64,000 nt of DNA from contig JAPDOI010000183.1 in assembly GCA_029168955.1 (NCBI GenBank), positions 653,501-717,500 on the forward strand. Reading direction: 5' to 3'. Below the pieces are notes generated by a model, which was not told the DNA's origin, did not search any database, and saw only the letters and a program-made list of their open reading frames with translations. Origin of the DNA: Aplectana chamaeleonis (Eukaryota > Nematoda > Chromadorea > Rhabditida > Cosmocercidae). A program made the translations under genes and the position numbers. This document shows, one piece after another, positions 43,583 to 55,631 of the stretch (position 1 is its first letter; each line of letters opens with the position of its first letter).

Positions 43583-46500
43583 CCTACCCACAGTGCAGCC
43601 GCAGGCTGCACCGTCCATTCTGAGTTCCAACCGATTTACCCCTCCTAGAATTTGGCTTCACGGGAATATCAGTCTACACCCGGGGATTTCCTCCCCTGCC
43701 CACAGTGCAGCCGCAGGCTGCACCGTCCATTCTGAGTTCCAACCGATTTACCCCTCCTAGAATTTGGCTTCACGGGAATATCAGTCTACACCCGGAGATT
43801 TCCTCACTGCCTACAGTGCAGCCGCAGGCTGCACCGTCCATTCTGAGTTCCAACCGATTTGCCCCTTCTAGAATTCGGCTTCACGGGAATATCGGTCTAC
43901 ACCCGGGGATTTCCTCCCCTGCCTACAGTGCAGCCGCAGGCTGCACCGTCCATTCTGAGTTTCAACCGATTTGCCCCTCCTAGAGTTTGGCTTCACGGGA
44001 ATATCAGTCTACACCCGGGGATTTCCTCCCCTACCCACAGTACAGCCGCAGGCTGCACCGTCCATTCTGAGTTCCAACCGATTTGCCCCTCCTAGAATTT
44101 GGTTCTTGGGAATATCGGTCTACACCCGGGGATTTCCTCCCCTACCCACAGTGCAGCCGCAGGCTGCACCGTCCATTCTGAGTTCCAACCGATTTACCCC
44201 TCCTAGAATTTGGCTTCATGGGAATATCAGCCCACATCCGGGGATTTCCCCCCTGCCCATAGTGCAGCCGCAGGCTGCACCGTCCATTCTGGGTTTCGAC
44301 CAATTTGCACCTCCTAGAATTTGGCTTCAAGGGAGTATCAGCCTACACCCGGGGATTTCCTCCCCTGCCTACAGTGCAGCTGCAGGCTGCACCGTCCATT
44401 CTGAGTTCCAACCGATTTACCCCTCCTAGAATTTGGCTTCACGGGAATATCAGTCTACACCCGAAGATTTCCTCACTGCCTACAGTGCAGCCGCAGGCTG
44501 CACCGTCCATTCTGAGTTCCAACCGATTTGCCCCTTCTAGAATTCGGCTTCACGGGAATATCGGTCTACACCCGGGGATTTCCTCCCCTGCCTACAGTGC
44601 AGCCGCAGGCTGCACCGTCCATTCTGAGTTTCAACCGATTTGCCCCTCCTAGAGTTTGGCTTCACGGGAATATCAGTCTACACCCGGGGATTTCCTCCTA
44701 CCCACAGTGCAGCCGCAGGCTGCACCGTCCATTCTGAGTTCCAACCGATTTGCCCCTCCTAGAATTTGGCTTCTTGGGAATATCAGCCCACACCCGGGGA
44801 TTTCCTCCCCTGCCTACAGTGCAGCTGCAGGCTGCACCGTCCATTCTGAGTTCCTACCGATTTACCCCTCCTAGAATTTGGTCTCACGGGAATATCAGTC
44901 TACATCCTGGGATTTCCTCCCCTGCCCACAGTGCAGCCGCAGGCTGCACCGTCCATTCTGAGTTCCAACCGATTTACCCCTCCTAGAATTTGGCTTCACG
45001 GGAATATCAGTCTACACCCGGAGATTTCCTCACTGCCTACAGTGCAGCCGCAGGCTGCACCGTCCATTCTGAGTTCCAACCGATTTGCCCCTTCTAGAGT
45101 TTGGCCTCACGGGAATATCAGTCTACACCCGGGGATTTCCTCCCCTGCCTACAGTGCAGCCGCAGGCTGCACCGTCCATTATGGGTTTCGACCATTTTGC
45201 ACCTCCTAGAATTTGGCTTCACGGGAATATCAGCCCACGCCCGGAGATTCCCTCCCCTGCCCACAGTGCAGCCGCAGGCTGCACCGCCCCTTCTGGGTTT
45301 CGACCAATTCGCACCTCCTAGAATTTGGCTTCGGGAATATCAGCCCACATCCAGGAATTTCCTCCCCGCATGCAGTGGAGCTGCACCGTCCATTCTGGGT
45401 TTCGACCAATTTGCACCTCCTAGAATTTGGCTTCACGGGAATATCAGCCTACACCCGGGGATTTCCTCCTGCCCACAGTGCAGCCGCAGGCTGCACCGCC
45501 CCTTCTGGGTTTCGACCAATTCGCACCTCCTAGGATTTGGCTTCACGGGAATATCAGCCCACACCCGGGGATTCCCTCCTGTCCACAGTGCAGCCGCAGG
45601 CTGCACCGCCCCTTCTGGGTTTCGACCACCTCGCACCTCCTAGAATTTGGCTTCATGGGAATATCAGCCCACACCCTGGGATTTCCTCCCCTGCCCACAG
45701 TGCAGCCGCAGGCTGCACTGTCCATTCTGGGTTTCAACCATTTTGCACCTCCTAGAATTTGGCTTCACGGTAATATCAGCCCACACCCGGGGATTTCCTC
45801 CCCCCGCATACAGTGCAGCCGCAGCCTGCACCGTCCATTCTGGGTTTCTACCAATTTGCCCCTCCCAGATTTTGGCTTCACGGGAATATCAGCTCACATC
45901 CGAGGATTTCCTCCTGCCCACACAGTGCAGCCGCAGGCTACACTGTCCATTCTGAGTTGCAACCGATTTGCCCCTCCCAGATTTTGGCTTCACGGGAATA
46001 TCAGCTCACATCCGGGGATTTCGTCTCCTGCCCACAGTGCAACCGCAGGCTGCACCGTCTTTTCTGGGTTTCGACCAATTTGCACCTCCTAGAATTTGGC
46101 TTCACGGGAATATCAGCCCACACCCGGAGATTTCCTCACTGCCTACAGTGCAGCCGCAGGCTGCACTGTCCATTCTGAGTTCCAACCGATTTGCCCTTCT
46201 AGAGTTTGGCCTCACGGGAATATCAGTCTACACCCGGGGATTTCCTCCTGCCTACAGTGCAGCCGCAGGCTGCACCGTCCATTCTGGGTTCCAACCATTT
46301 TGGACCTCCTAGAATTTGGCTTCACGGGAATATCAGCCCACACCCGGAGATTTCCTCCTGCCCACAGTGCAGCCGCAGGCTGCACCGTCCATTCTGAGTT
46401 TCAACCGATTTGCACCTCCTAGAATTTGGCTTCACGGGAATATCAGCCCACATCCTGGGAATTTCTCCCCTGCATACAGTGCAGCCGCAGGCTGCACCGT

Positions 46501-49334
46501 CCATTCTGAGTTTCGACCAATTTGCACCTCCTAGAATTTGGCTTCACGGGAATATCAGCCTACACCCGGGGATTTCCTCCTGCCCACAGTGCAGCCGCAG
46601 GCTGCACCGTCCATTCTGGGTTTCGACCAATTTGCACCTCCTAGAATTTGGCTTCACGGGAATATCAGCCCACACCCGGGATTTCCTCCTGCCCACAGTG
46701 CAGCCGCAGGCTGCACCGTCCATTCTGGGTTTCGACCAATTTGCACCTCCTAGAATTTGGCTTCATGGGAATATCAGCCCACACCCTGGGATTTCCTCCT
46801 GCCCACAGTGCAGCCGCAGGCTGCACTGTCCATTCTGAGTTTCAACCATTTTGCACCTCCTAGAATTTGGCTTCACGGGAATATCAGCCCACACCCGGGG
46901 ATTTCCTCCTGCATACAGTGCAGCCGCAGGCTGCACCGTCCATTCTGGGTTTCGACCGATTTGCCCCTCCTAGAATTTGGCTTCACGGGAATATCAGCTC
47001 ACATCCGAGGATTTCCTCCTGCCCACAGTGCAGCCGCAGGCTGCACTGTCCATTCTGAGTTCCAACCGATTTGCCCCTCCTAGAATTTGGCTTCACGGGA
47101 ATATCAGCTCACATCCGGGGATTTCCTCCTGCCCACAGTGCAGCCGCAGGCTGCACTGTCCATTCTGGGTTTCAACCATTTTGCACCTCCTAGAATTTGG
47201 CTTCACGGTAATATCAGCCCACACCCGGGGATTTCCTCACTGCCTACAGTGCAGCCGCAGGCTGCACCGTCCATTCTGAGTTCCAAACCGATTTGCCCCT
47301 TCTAGAGTTTGGCCTCACGGGAATCTCAGTCTACACCCGGGGATTTCCTCCCCTGCCTACAGTGCAGCCGCAGGCTGCACCGTCCATTATGGGTTTCGAC
47401 CATTTTGCACCTCCTAGAATTTGGCTTCACGGGAATATCAGCCCACACCCGGGGATTCCCTCCCCTGTCCACAGTGCAGCCGCAGGCTGCACCGCCCCTT
47501 CTGGGTTTCGACCACCTCGCACCTCCTAGAGTTTGGCTTCTCGGGAATATCAGCCCACATCCTGGGAATTTCCTCCCCCGCATACAGTGCAGCCGCAGGC
47601 TGCACCGTCCATTCTGGGTTTCGACCAATTTGCACCTCCTAGAATTTGGCTTCACGGGAATATCACCCTACACCCGGGGATTTCCTCCTGCCCACAGTGC
47701 AGCCGCAGGCTGCACCGCCCTTCTGGGTTTCGACCACCTGCACCTCCTAGGATTTGGCTTCACGGGAATATCAGCCCACACCCGGGGATTCCTCCTGTCC
47801 ACAGTGCAGCCGCAGGCTGCACCGCCCCTTCTGGGTTTCGACCAATTCGCACCTCCTAGAATTTGGCTTCATGGGAATATCAGCCCACACCCTGGGATTT
47901 CCTCCCCTGCCCACAGTGCAGCCGCAGGCTGCACTGTCCATTCTGGGTTTCAACCATTTTGCACCTCCTAGAATTTGGCTTCACGGTAATATCAGCCCAC
48001 ACCCGGGGATTTCCTCCCTGCATACAGTGCAGCCGCAGCCTGCACCGTCCATTCTGGGTTTCGACCAATTTGCCCTCCCAGATTTTGGCTTCACGGGAAT
48101 ATCAGCTCACATCCGAGGATTTCCTCCTGCCCACAGTGCAGCCGCAGGCTACACTGTCCATTCTGAGTTGCAACCGATTTGCCCCTCCCAGATTTTGGCT
48201 TCACGGGAATATCAGCTCACATCCGGGATTTCCTCCTGCCCACAGTGCAGCCGCAGGCTGCACCGCCCCTTCTGGGTTTCGACCAATTCGCACCTCCTAG
48301 GATTTGGCTTCACGGGAATATCAGCCCACACCCGGAGATTTCCTCACTGCCTACAGTGCAGCCGCAGGCTGCACCGTCCATTCTGAGTTCCAACCGATTT
48401 GCACCTTCTAGAGTTTGGCCTCACGGGAATATCAGTCTACACCCGGGGATTTCCTCCTGCCTACAGTGCAGCCGCAGGCTGCACCGTCCACTCTGGGTCT
48501 CGACCATTTTGGACCTCCTAGAATTTGGCTTCACGGGAATATCAGCCCACACCCGGAGATTCCCTCCCCTGCCCACAGTGCAGCCGCAGGCTGCCCCGCC
48601 CCTTCTGGGTTTCTGACCAATTTGCACCTCCTAGAATTTGGCTTCTCGGGAATATCAGCCCACATCCTGGGAATTTCCTCCCTGCATACAGTGCAGCCGC
48701 AGGCTGCACCGTCCATTCTGGGTTTCGACCAATTTGCACCTCCTAGAATTTGGCTTCACGGGAATATCAGCCTACACCTGGGGATTTCCTCCTGCCCACA
48801 GTGCAGCCGCAGGCTGCACCGCCCTTCTGGGTTTCTGACCAATTCGCACCTCCTAGGATTTGGCTTCACGGGAATATCAGCCCACACCCGGGGATTCCCT
48901 CCTGTCCACAGTGCAGCCGCAGGCTGCACCGCCCCTTCTGGGTTTCGACCAATTCGCACCTCCTAGAATTTGGCTTCACGGGAATATCAGCCCACACCCT
49001 GGGATTTCCTCCTGCCCACAGTGCAGCCGCAGGCTGCACCGTCCATTCTGGGTTTCAACCATTTTGCACCTCCTAGAATTTGGCTTCACGGTAATATCAG
49101 CCCACACCCGGGATTTCCTCCCGTATACAGTGCAGCCGCAGCCTGCACCGTCCATTCTGGGTTTCGACCAATTTGCCCTCCCAGATTTTGGCTTCACGGG
49201 AATATCAGCTCACATCCGAGGATTTCCTCCTGCCCACAGTGCAGCCGCAGGCTACACTGTCCATTCTGAGTTGCAACCGATTTGCCCCTCCCAGATTTTG
49301 GCTTCACGGGAATATCAGCTCACATCCGGGGATT
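43583..49334. repeat. Satellite block B2 (110-112-bp monomers)
   Basis: The left part repeats the monomer order of B1; for example, the segment around 42065-42301 recurs at 45085-45321. The right part contains many 110-bp monomers with CCTCCTGCC instead of CCTCCCCTGCC and variants CAGCTCACATCCG and CTCCCAGATTTTGG. Confidence 0.95.
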
Positions 49335-49453
49335 AGCGATATAGCGTGCACAACTATATCGCGAAAGTATCCCGCACATTGCATAAAGATGTCGCCGTCC
49401 GGCACACTAAGGCCTCTGGTCCATAACACCTTAGGATCCGTACCTAGGGAGTC

Positions 49454-52400
49454 ATGGAGTCTTTGACCACAAGCCACAATTTCGCCACCCTGAACTGTCG
49501 ATCGCTGTCGAGTGATATCCAAAAAACTGCGCTATCCAGACTTCTGAGCTATTTCCATGCACCGTTTGCTGCTTTGCAGGAAACCCGCCTCAAGGATAGA
49601 CCCGTCATCAGCGTCGGAGAGTACACCATCTACTGCGGTAACGCTGACGATAGGAGAGTGGGAGGCTGTGCAATAGCTGTAAGGAAGGATTTCAATGGTA
49701 TGGTCAAGGAGTTCGGCTCAACGTCGTGTCGGAATGCATTCGTGCGACTGCGGGATCACAGAGGATTCAATCTGTGGATAGTGAGTGCTCATGCGCCCAC
49801 TGAAACCGCCGAAGACAATTCGAAGGATGCGTTTTATGAGGAACTCAATACGTTGCTGGCCAGGATACCTTGTCAACATGCTGTTGTCGTGGGGATTGAC
49901 GCAAATGCGATGATGGGACTTGATCAGGAATCCGAAGTACTCGGTAAATGGTTCTACCCAGTGGAGCAAACATCGGACAATGGCTACCGCCTTGTCGACT
50001 TTTGTGAACGCACTGGTCTGATTATTGCATCGACATTCAAGAGGAATCATCGCCGCCATCAGCTTACGTGGCAGGGACCAACCCGGCTATCTCCAGAAGA
50101 GCAGCGGAAGCGGAAGATGACAACTTTGAAACTACAGCTTGACTATGTCCTGACGAGGAATATTCCAGTATCGGACATTCGAAGATCTAGAGCTGTGTGG
50201 GATGTCGCATTCGATTCGGATCACCGTCCTGTTCTGTTGAACTTCACTGCGAGGATTCATAAGAGGAAGCGAGGGGCTCAGCCTCTCCAGAGGATTGACA
50301 TGACAAGTCTCAGAGATGAAGAGTGCAGAAGGAATTTCCGACAACGCGTTTCTATTCACATCGGAGTACGGACTAGGAAGAAACTTTGCGACGCGGATTC
50401 TTTTGTCAAGTGCATCCAGGACGCTTCGAAAGAGGCACTCCCGGTTGTACAGCCTAAGAAGAAGTTCGCCTACGTCTCAGAAGAAACAACATCTACCTAC
50501 AACAGAGTATGTGCTCTCCGAACTGCAGGAAACTTCGTGGAGGAGAAGCGTCTGAGGAGGAAGTTGCGTCGGCAGCTTCAAAGTGACCGCGAACGAGAGT
50601 GGACGTGTAGAGCTAAGGAGTTCGAGAAGGCTTGGGAGGAGAAGAATCCGAAGAAAGCCTACACGTTGCTGCGACAGTATAGCGGGAAGATGAAGAGATG
50701 TTCTCCTGTCTTGAACACTACCAATGGATGATTTTTGCCGTAACTGCAGTTCAACGTCGCAGTGCACGTTACGACTCCCCCGGAAAGGGAATATGCTGGT
50801 TCAATCTCGCCCGGAGCCAAGCGTTTTGCGATCAACTCAGCACCTTGTGTAAACTACCAATGGAGTTGCAGTTGGTGATGCGACGCTGCCAATATGGAAG
50901 GATTACTTCAGTTCACTACTGAATCGTCCAGCGCCATCAGTACCTGAGCTCCCGCATGTTCAGAGAGCACATTACGATGTCAGTGAGGAACCGCCGACTG
51001 AGTCTGAAGTTTTGGATTGTGTCCGGAAAATGAAGAATGGAAAGGCAGGTGGAGATGACAACATCACTGCTGAAATGCTGAAAGCTCTTCCTCCGTCTGG
51101 GATTCGTGAAATGACCAACACCATCCGTGCCATATGGATGAGCGAAAGGATACCCGATTCGTGGAGACATGCGATCATCGTACCTCTTCACAAGAAGCTA
51201 TCCGTCACGGATCCTAAGAACTACAGAGGAATCTCTCTACTTCGTGTCATGTACAAGGTTTTAGAACGTATCATTCTCGAGCGACTTATCAAACATCGTG
51301 AAGGAACGACCAGAGATGAGCAAGCCGGTTTTCGACCTGGAAGATCGACCATCGACCAAGTGTTCGTCGTGAGAAGAGTAATTGAATCGTGGCAGCGGTT
51401 TTCGAAGCCATTACAGCTTGCTTTTTTTGGACTTTGAAGCCGCGTTCGACTCTCCTCATCGTGATCGATTGCTCAATGCTCTGCGAGCAGATGGAGTCCC
51501 GGAAAAGTATGTTCGGTTAATCGAGGACATGAACAAAGGAACAACAGCAGCAGTTCGTACACCTGTCGGATTTACGTCAGCCTTCGAGGTGAAAACAGGA
51601 GTAAGGAAAGGAGCCGTTGCAGGACCTTTTCTTTCAACTTCGCCGTTGATGACATTATGCGTAGAGTTGCAGAACAGTTTCCTGCGGATGTGATCCTAAC
51701 ACCATCAGGACGCTCCCTTGTCGACCTGGAGTACGCCGACGACATTGTGTTATTCGCTGAAAACAAGGCAAAACTGCAAAGGATTGTGAACCTCGTTTCG
51801 GAGAATGCCGCAGCCTATGGACTTCGTCTTCGTCCCGACAAATGCAAGCAGATGTGGGTCTCTCAGAGGCCTTCAACTGGAGTTTGTGTGGACGGACAAC
51901 GTATCGAACTGGTGGACGATTTCTGTTATTTGGGCTGTTTGCTGAAGAACGATGGTAGTTATGCAGCGGATATTCGACAACGATATCCGAAAGTTACGTC
52001 TGCATTCAATTTTCTAACCAAGTGTTTGTGGTCTACCACCATCGCGAAGGAAGTCAAGTTGCGCGTCTACCTATCCGCTATTCGCCCTATCATGATGTAC
52101 GGATCGGAGACGTGGGCAGCACCGAAAACGCAGATGGAAAGGTTGGATTGCACGGAGAGGAAGCTTTTAGGCGTTTGCTTGGATATTTCTGGCCGCGTGT
52201 ATGCCATAACGAAGACCTTTACAAGGAAATCGACGCAGTACATCAACGCTTGACACGAGGGAGGTGCCAGCATCTCCTAACGCCATCTCAAGCAGCAATG
52301 GAAAGTCGACTTCGACTGCTCGGGCATATACTAAGAAGAACGCCGGATCGTCTCGTACAACACGCTTTAAAAATGCTTCCAAATCCTGTCTGGAAACGGC

Positions 52401-52612
52401 CACCTGGGCGTAGGCGAAAGTTCTGGACGGATGTGGTTAAAGAGGATTTAAAGTCACTTGGCATCGAAAGACAGTTCAGGCGCGATGTTTCGTTTCGCAG
52501 GAAATGGAATAGTGACAGCTGGATGGAATGTGTTCAAATTGTGGCTGAAGACCGTGAAAAATGGACACGGCTGACTACTAGGACGGCACACCTCGGTGAA
52601 GATGCGGAATGA
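49454..52612 (+). pseudogene. RTE endonuclease-reverse transcriptase, frame-broken
   Basis: The start at 49454 gives 425 open codons. The APE-type endonuclease shows L-N-C-R (13-16), Q-E-T-R-L-K-D (42-48), S-A-H-A-P-T (111-116), G-I-D-A-N (147-151), Q-L-D-Y-V-L (228-233) and S-D-H-R-P-V (255-260), so the catalytic residues are present. Translation stops at 50731 inside a SINE. RT follows: N-Y-R-G-I-S-L-L, F-R-P-G-R-S, F-E-A-A-F-D (51433-51450) and catalytic Y-A-D-D (51732-51743). The C-terminal region has R-L-L-G-H-I-L-R-R and ends at 52612. Frame changes coincide with T-runs near 51422-51428 (one T too many versus copy 1), 51627-51634 (one short) and 52165-52168 (one short). The enzyme would perform target-primed reverse transcription; this copy cannot make it intact as read. 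Confidence 0.9.
50729..50852 (-). mobile_element. tRNA-derived SINE inserted in the LINE
   Basis: 124 bp absent from LINE copy 1, flanked by a 12-bp target duplication ACTACCAATGGA (50717-50728 and 50853-50864). On the minus strand it begins ACAAGGTGCTGAGTTGATC (A-box-like), followed by GCGAGATTGAACCAGC (B-box region), CCCTTTCCGG, and ends GGCAAAAATCA. The head matches the element at 58140-58240. It introduces the stop that ends the endonuclease frame. Confidence 0.75.
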
Positions 52613-52650
52613 CCGCGTCAGGCGAAAGCCAACCGATTAAGTCAAAAAGT

Positions 52651-53560
52651 ATCCGGGGATTTCCTCCCCTGCCCACAGTGCAGCCGCAGGCTGCACCGCC
52701 CCTTCTGGGTTTCGACCAATTCGCACCTCCTAGGATTTGGCTTCACGGGAATATCAGCCCACACCCGGGGATTCCCTCCCCTGTCCACAGTGCAGCCGCA
52801 GACTGCACCGCCCCTTCTGGGTTTCGACCAATTCGCACCTCCTAAAATTTGGCTTCACGGGAATATCAGCCCACACCCTGGGATTTCCTCCCCTGCCCAC
52901 AGTGCAGCCGCAGGCTGCACCGTCCATTCTGGGTTTTAACCATTTTGCACCTCCTAAAATTTGGCTTCACGGGAATATCAGCCCACACCCTGGGATTTCC
53001 TCCCCCGCATACAGTGCAGCCGCAGGCTGCATCGTCCATTCTGGGTTGCAACCGATTTGCCCCTGCCAGATTTTTGCTTCACGGGAATATTAGCTCGCAT
53101 CCGGGGATTTCCTCTCCTGCCCACAGTGCAGCCGCAGGCTGCACCGTCCATTCTGAGTTTCGACCAGTTTGCACCTCCTAGAATTGGGCTTCTCGGGAAT
53201 ATCAGCCCACACCCGGGGATTTCCTCCCCCCGCATACAGTGCAGCCGCAGGCTGCATCGTCCATTCTGGGTTGCAACCGATTTGCCCCTCCCAGATTTTG
53301 GCTTCACGGGAATATCAGCCCACACCCGGGGATTCCCTCTCCTGCCCACAGTGCAGCCGCAGGCTGCACTGCCCCTTGTGGGTTTCGACCAATTCGCACT
53401 TCCTAGAATTTGGCTTCTCGGGAATATCAGCCCCCACCCGGGGATTCCCTCCTCTGCTCACAGTGCAGCTGCAGGCTGCACTGTCCATTCTGGGTTTCAA
53501 CCCATTTGCACCTCCTACGATTTGGCTCCACGGGAATATCAACCCACACCCGGGGGCTTC
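52651..53560. repeat. Satellite block B3, distal to the LINE
   Basis: About eight B monomers continuing the array after the LINE, increasingly divergent towards 53560, then grading into decayed A-like monomers (ACTTGAACC, CCAACAGTAAG). Confidence 0.9.
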
Positions 53561-54060
53561 CTCCCTTGCCGAACGTCCTTTTTGGGTTTCGAGTAACTTG
53601 AACCCCATCGAATTTTAGCTAACAGTAAGGTGAGCCCACACCCGGGGTTCTTCTCTCTTGCCGGACGTCCATTTTGGGTTTCGAGTGACTTGAACCACAC
53701 CGAATGTTTGCCAACAGTAAGATGAGCCTACACCCGGGGTTTCCTTCCTTTGCGGGGCGGTGCAGCCGAAGCAATGTTGCGACATTGGGCAACGGGTGTT
53801 GTATAATTTTTGGAAAAGTTTTGTAAAAAATGAAATAGAGGGGGGTCGTAAACAGTGCGGAGGAAAAACTGCTATGGACCATCACTATTCTGAATGTTTC
53901 CCAACTGAAAGAATTTTTCATTCCGTGCGGGGATAATTAAACTTTGGAAAATTTTAAAAATTCTGGTGAACAAGGGGTCGTAGCTCCGCCGAAAATTGAC
54001 GCAACCACTTCGAATTTTAGCCAATAATAAGATCACCCTCTACGCGGTGTTATCTAGACT

Positions 54061-54968
54061 TCTTTTTCAAGAGCTTGCTTAGGATTGTGTCGTTAGGAAT
54101 TCCACTCGGCATCTTCATGGGGCTAGCGGCATAGAAATAATTTGTTTCGTTCGATGGGCTATTTACAGCCACGGTAATACGCAAAGACAGCTCAAATTGA
54201 GTCTGTACCATGTCTACTTCTACTGTAGATTATTTTGGATCATTCAGGTGCATTAACTCATTCCTCACTCTGACATGGAACGCATTATGCGGAAGAAAAT
54301 AAGGTGAACCCAAGGAGAACTACCGCAGAAGAAACAGGATTTCACATAATTGTGGAGCCGTTGAACTATTTAAAGTCAAGGTAAGCCTTCTTTCGAAAAT
54401 ATTGTGTTTGGTATGCAGCCTGGAAAGGCGCCTTGTTTCGAAAAATTGTCATAACAGTTTCTGACGTGGCCAAGCGCGCAGCTCCTGATACTGATTGACC
54501 GCATTTCTTCTTGTTTACTTTCCCATATTTCAGTCAGAAGTCATAGTTAAGGGAACGTCTTAAAAACTGGTAACGGTATGCCTTGCCTTATCCTTTCTGA
54601 AGTTCTCCGGAGGTAAGATGGGAACGAGAAGGAGGGAGAGAGATGTAGGTGTCCGTGGGGGAAGGGGGTTACGGGCAGTTCGCTCAGAATGCGACTTTCC
54701 CGAGTTTTGGTGTTACATGGGAAAATAATTTCATGACATAGGTTGCTTGTGATAATCCTAACCTGCGCGATTGCAACGCGAAGAGGAGGGAGTGACACAG
54801 AAACGGAGTGTTATGGTAGAAGCTCAAGCGCGCAGCATCAAAAACCGCAGGACGGTTTATTTGTGTTACAGTTCACACCATGAAAAAGGTGTCCGGAGAT
54901 TCTTGTGTCCAGCAAGAGTCGAAGGGTACGGTTTCGCAACAGGTGTTGGAATGGGAGTAGTTGGTGTT
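54061..54968. other. Right flank of the satellite; no confident gene
   Basis: A possible donor (AAG|GTAAGC near 54380) follows a short open stretch, but no matching exon set was found. Confidence 0.3.
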
Positions 54969-55141
54969 GTTATCGTTTCTAGCGAAAATCCGGTCCACTT
55001 TTGCGGACGACCGCTGCGGCAACTTTGAACACGATGATCGTCGTTCTGAAAAAAGGTTATTCGTGCCGGGGCCCATCACGATTATCATAGTGTTGCGTGA
55101 TAGTTGTCCGCGAATGCGGACCGGAATTTCGCTTTGATAAC
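54969..55141. repeat. Hairpin element
   Basis: GTTATCGTTTCTAGCGAAAA-TCCGGTCC at the left is mirrored by GGACCGGAATTTCGCTTTGATAAC at the right. The motif CGGACCGGAATT also occurs in the hairpin at 1701-1993, suggesting one family. Confidence 0.6.
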
Positions 55142-55155
55142 GACAGTATGGTTGG

Positions 55156-55301
55156 ATCCGCGGCCTGTTTCCTCAAGAAAAAACGTGTAAATTCAAACCG
55201 TGGCTGGCGTGGCGGTTTAAATCTCAATCTCGGAGAATTAAACCGCCGCGCCAGCCGCGGTTTGAATTTAAACGTTTTTTCTTGAGGGCAGAGGCCACGG
55301 A
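55156..55301. repeat. Hairpin element with ~60-bp arms
   Basis: CCTCAAGAAAAAACGT...CAAACCGTGGCTGGCG is mirrored by CGCCAGCCGCGGTTTG...ACGTTTTTTCTTGAGG around a short loop near 55230. Confidence 0.75.
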
Positions 55302-55428
55302 CCTAACTATATGTTACTTCGACAATCTCATTCTATTGTTCTTCATGAATGACAAAGTTGCTTCTATTGCAAATATTGATGCTTCAAGGGAATACATAAA
55401 TTTTTTTAGCATGCATTTCTCATTCCAG

Positions 55429-55571
55429 GTGGATCAGAGAGTGCTAATATGACTTCAACGGAGATGAGAGGTCACGTGCAATCCAGTGATATATTTTGTT
55501 TCCTCATTGTATTATTGTGCATTTGGATAAATAATCAGAATTTGATTAAAAGACATGTGCAATGGAACTGA
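55429..55571 (+). CDS. Candidate terminal exon with membrane tail
   Basis: The acceptor CATTTCTCATTCCAG at 55414-55428 is followed by an open phase-1 frame to TGA at 55571. It holds a glycosylation-type sequon (A-N-M-T-S) and a hydrophobic segment (I-F-C-F-L-I-V-L-L-C-I-W-I) near the end. No upstream exon was found; it could be the last exon of a membrane-anchored protein or chance. Confidence 0.25.
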
Positions 55572-55631
55572 CTTCCAGGGATTCCTCCTTCGTGCTGAAA
55601 GTGTTCATTTGGTTCAATCTGTTTCAACCTA

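Larger units (their letters stand above)
49335..52650 (+). mobile_element. RTE-type LINE copy 2, nearly full length, in the satellite
   Basis: An 11-bp target duplication ATCCGGGGATT lies at 49324-49334 and 52651-52661. Removing the element and one duplicate restores a normal B monomer. It is 3316 bp, within the range for RTE elements. It begins AGCGATATAGCGTGC and ends AGTCAAAAAGT, with no long poly(A). It contains an endonuclease and RT gene (49454-52612) broken by a SINE and three single-base T-run length changes. It is much better preserved than copy 1 (5935-9070), so this is the younger insertion. Confidence 0.92.
31737..54060. repeat. Satellite array of two related monomer families (overall)
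   Basis: Head-to-tail monomers of 113 bp (A) and about 112 bp (B) run from a decayed left edge (31737-31830) to a decayed right edge (53560-54060). The only non-satellite content is the LINE at 49335-52650. All monomers share a core: CACCCGGGGATT, then CCTCCC, then a GTGCARCCG-AGGCTGCAC dyad, then CGTCCA. There are roughly 160 monomers by reading. ORFs here are by-products of the repeat and should not be annotated as proteins. Confidence 0.95.

Noticed and set aside
31737..49334. Dozens of overlapping 60-226-codon open frames on both strands, looking like a repeat-protein family
   Set aside because: They are all translations of satellite monomers; the same peptides recur every 113 or 112 bp in shifting frames, with no splice or start context.
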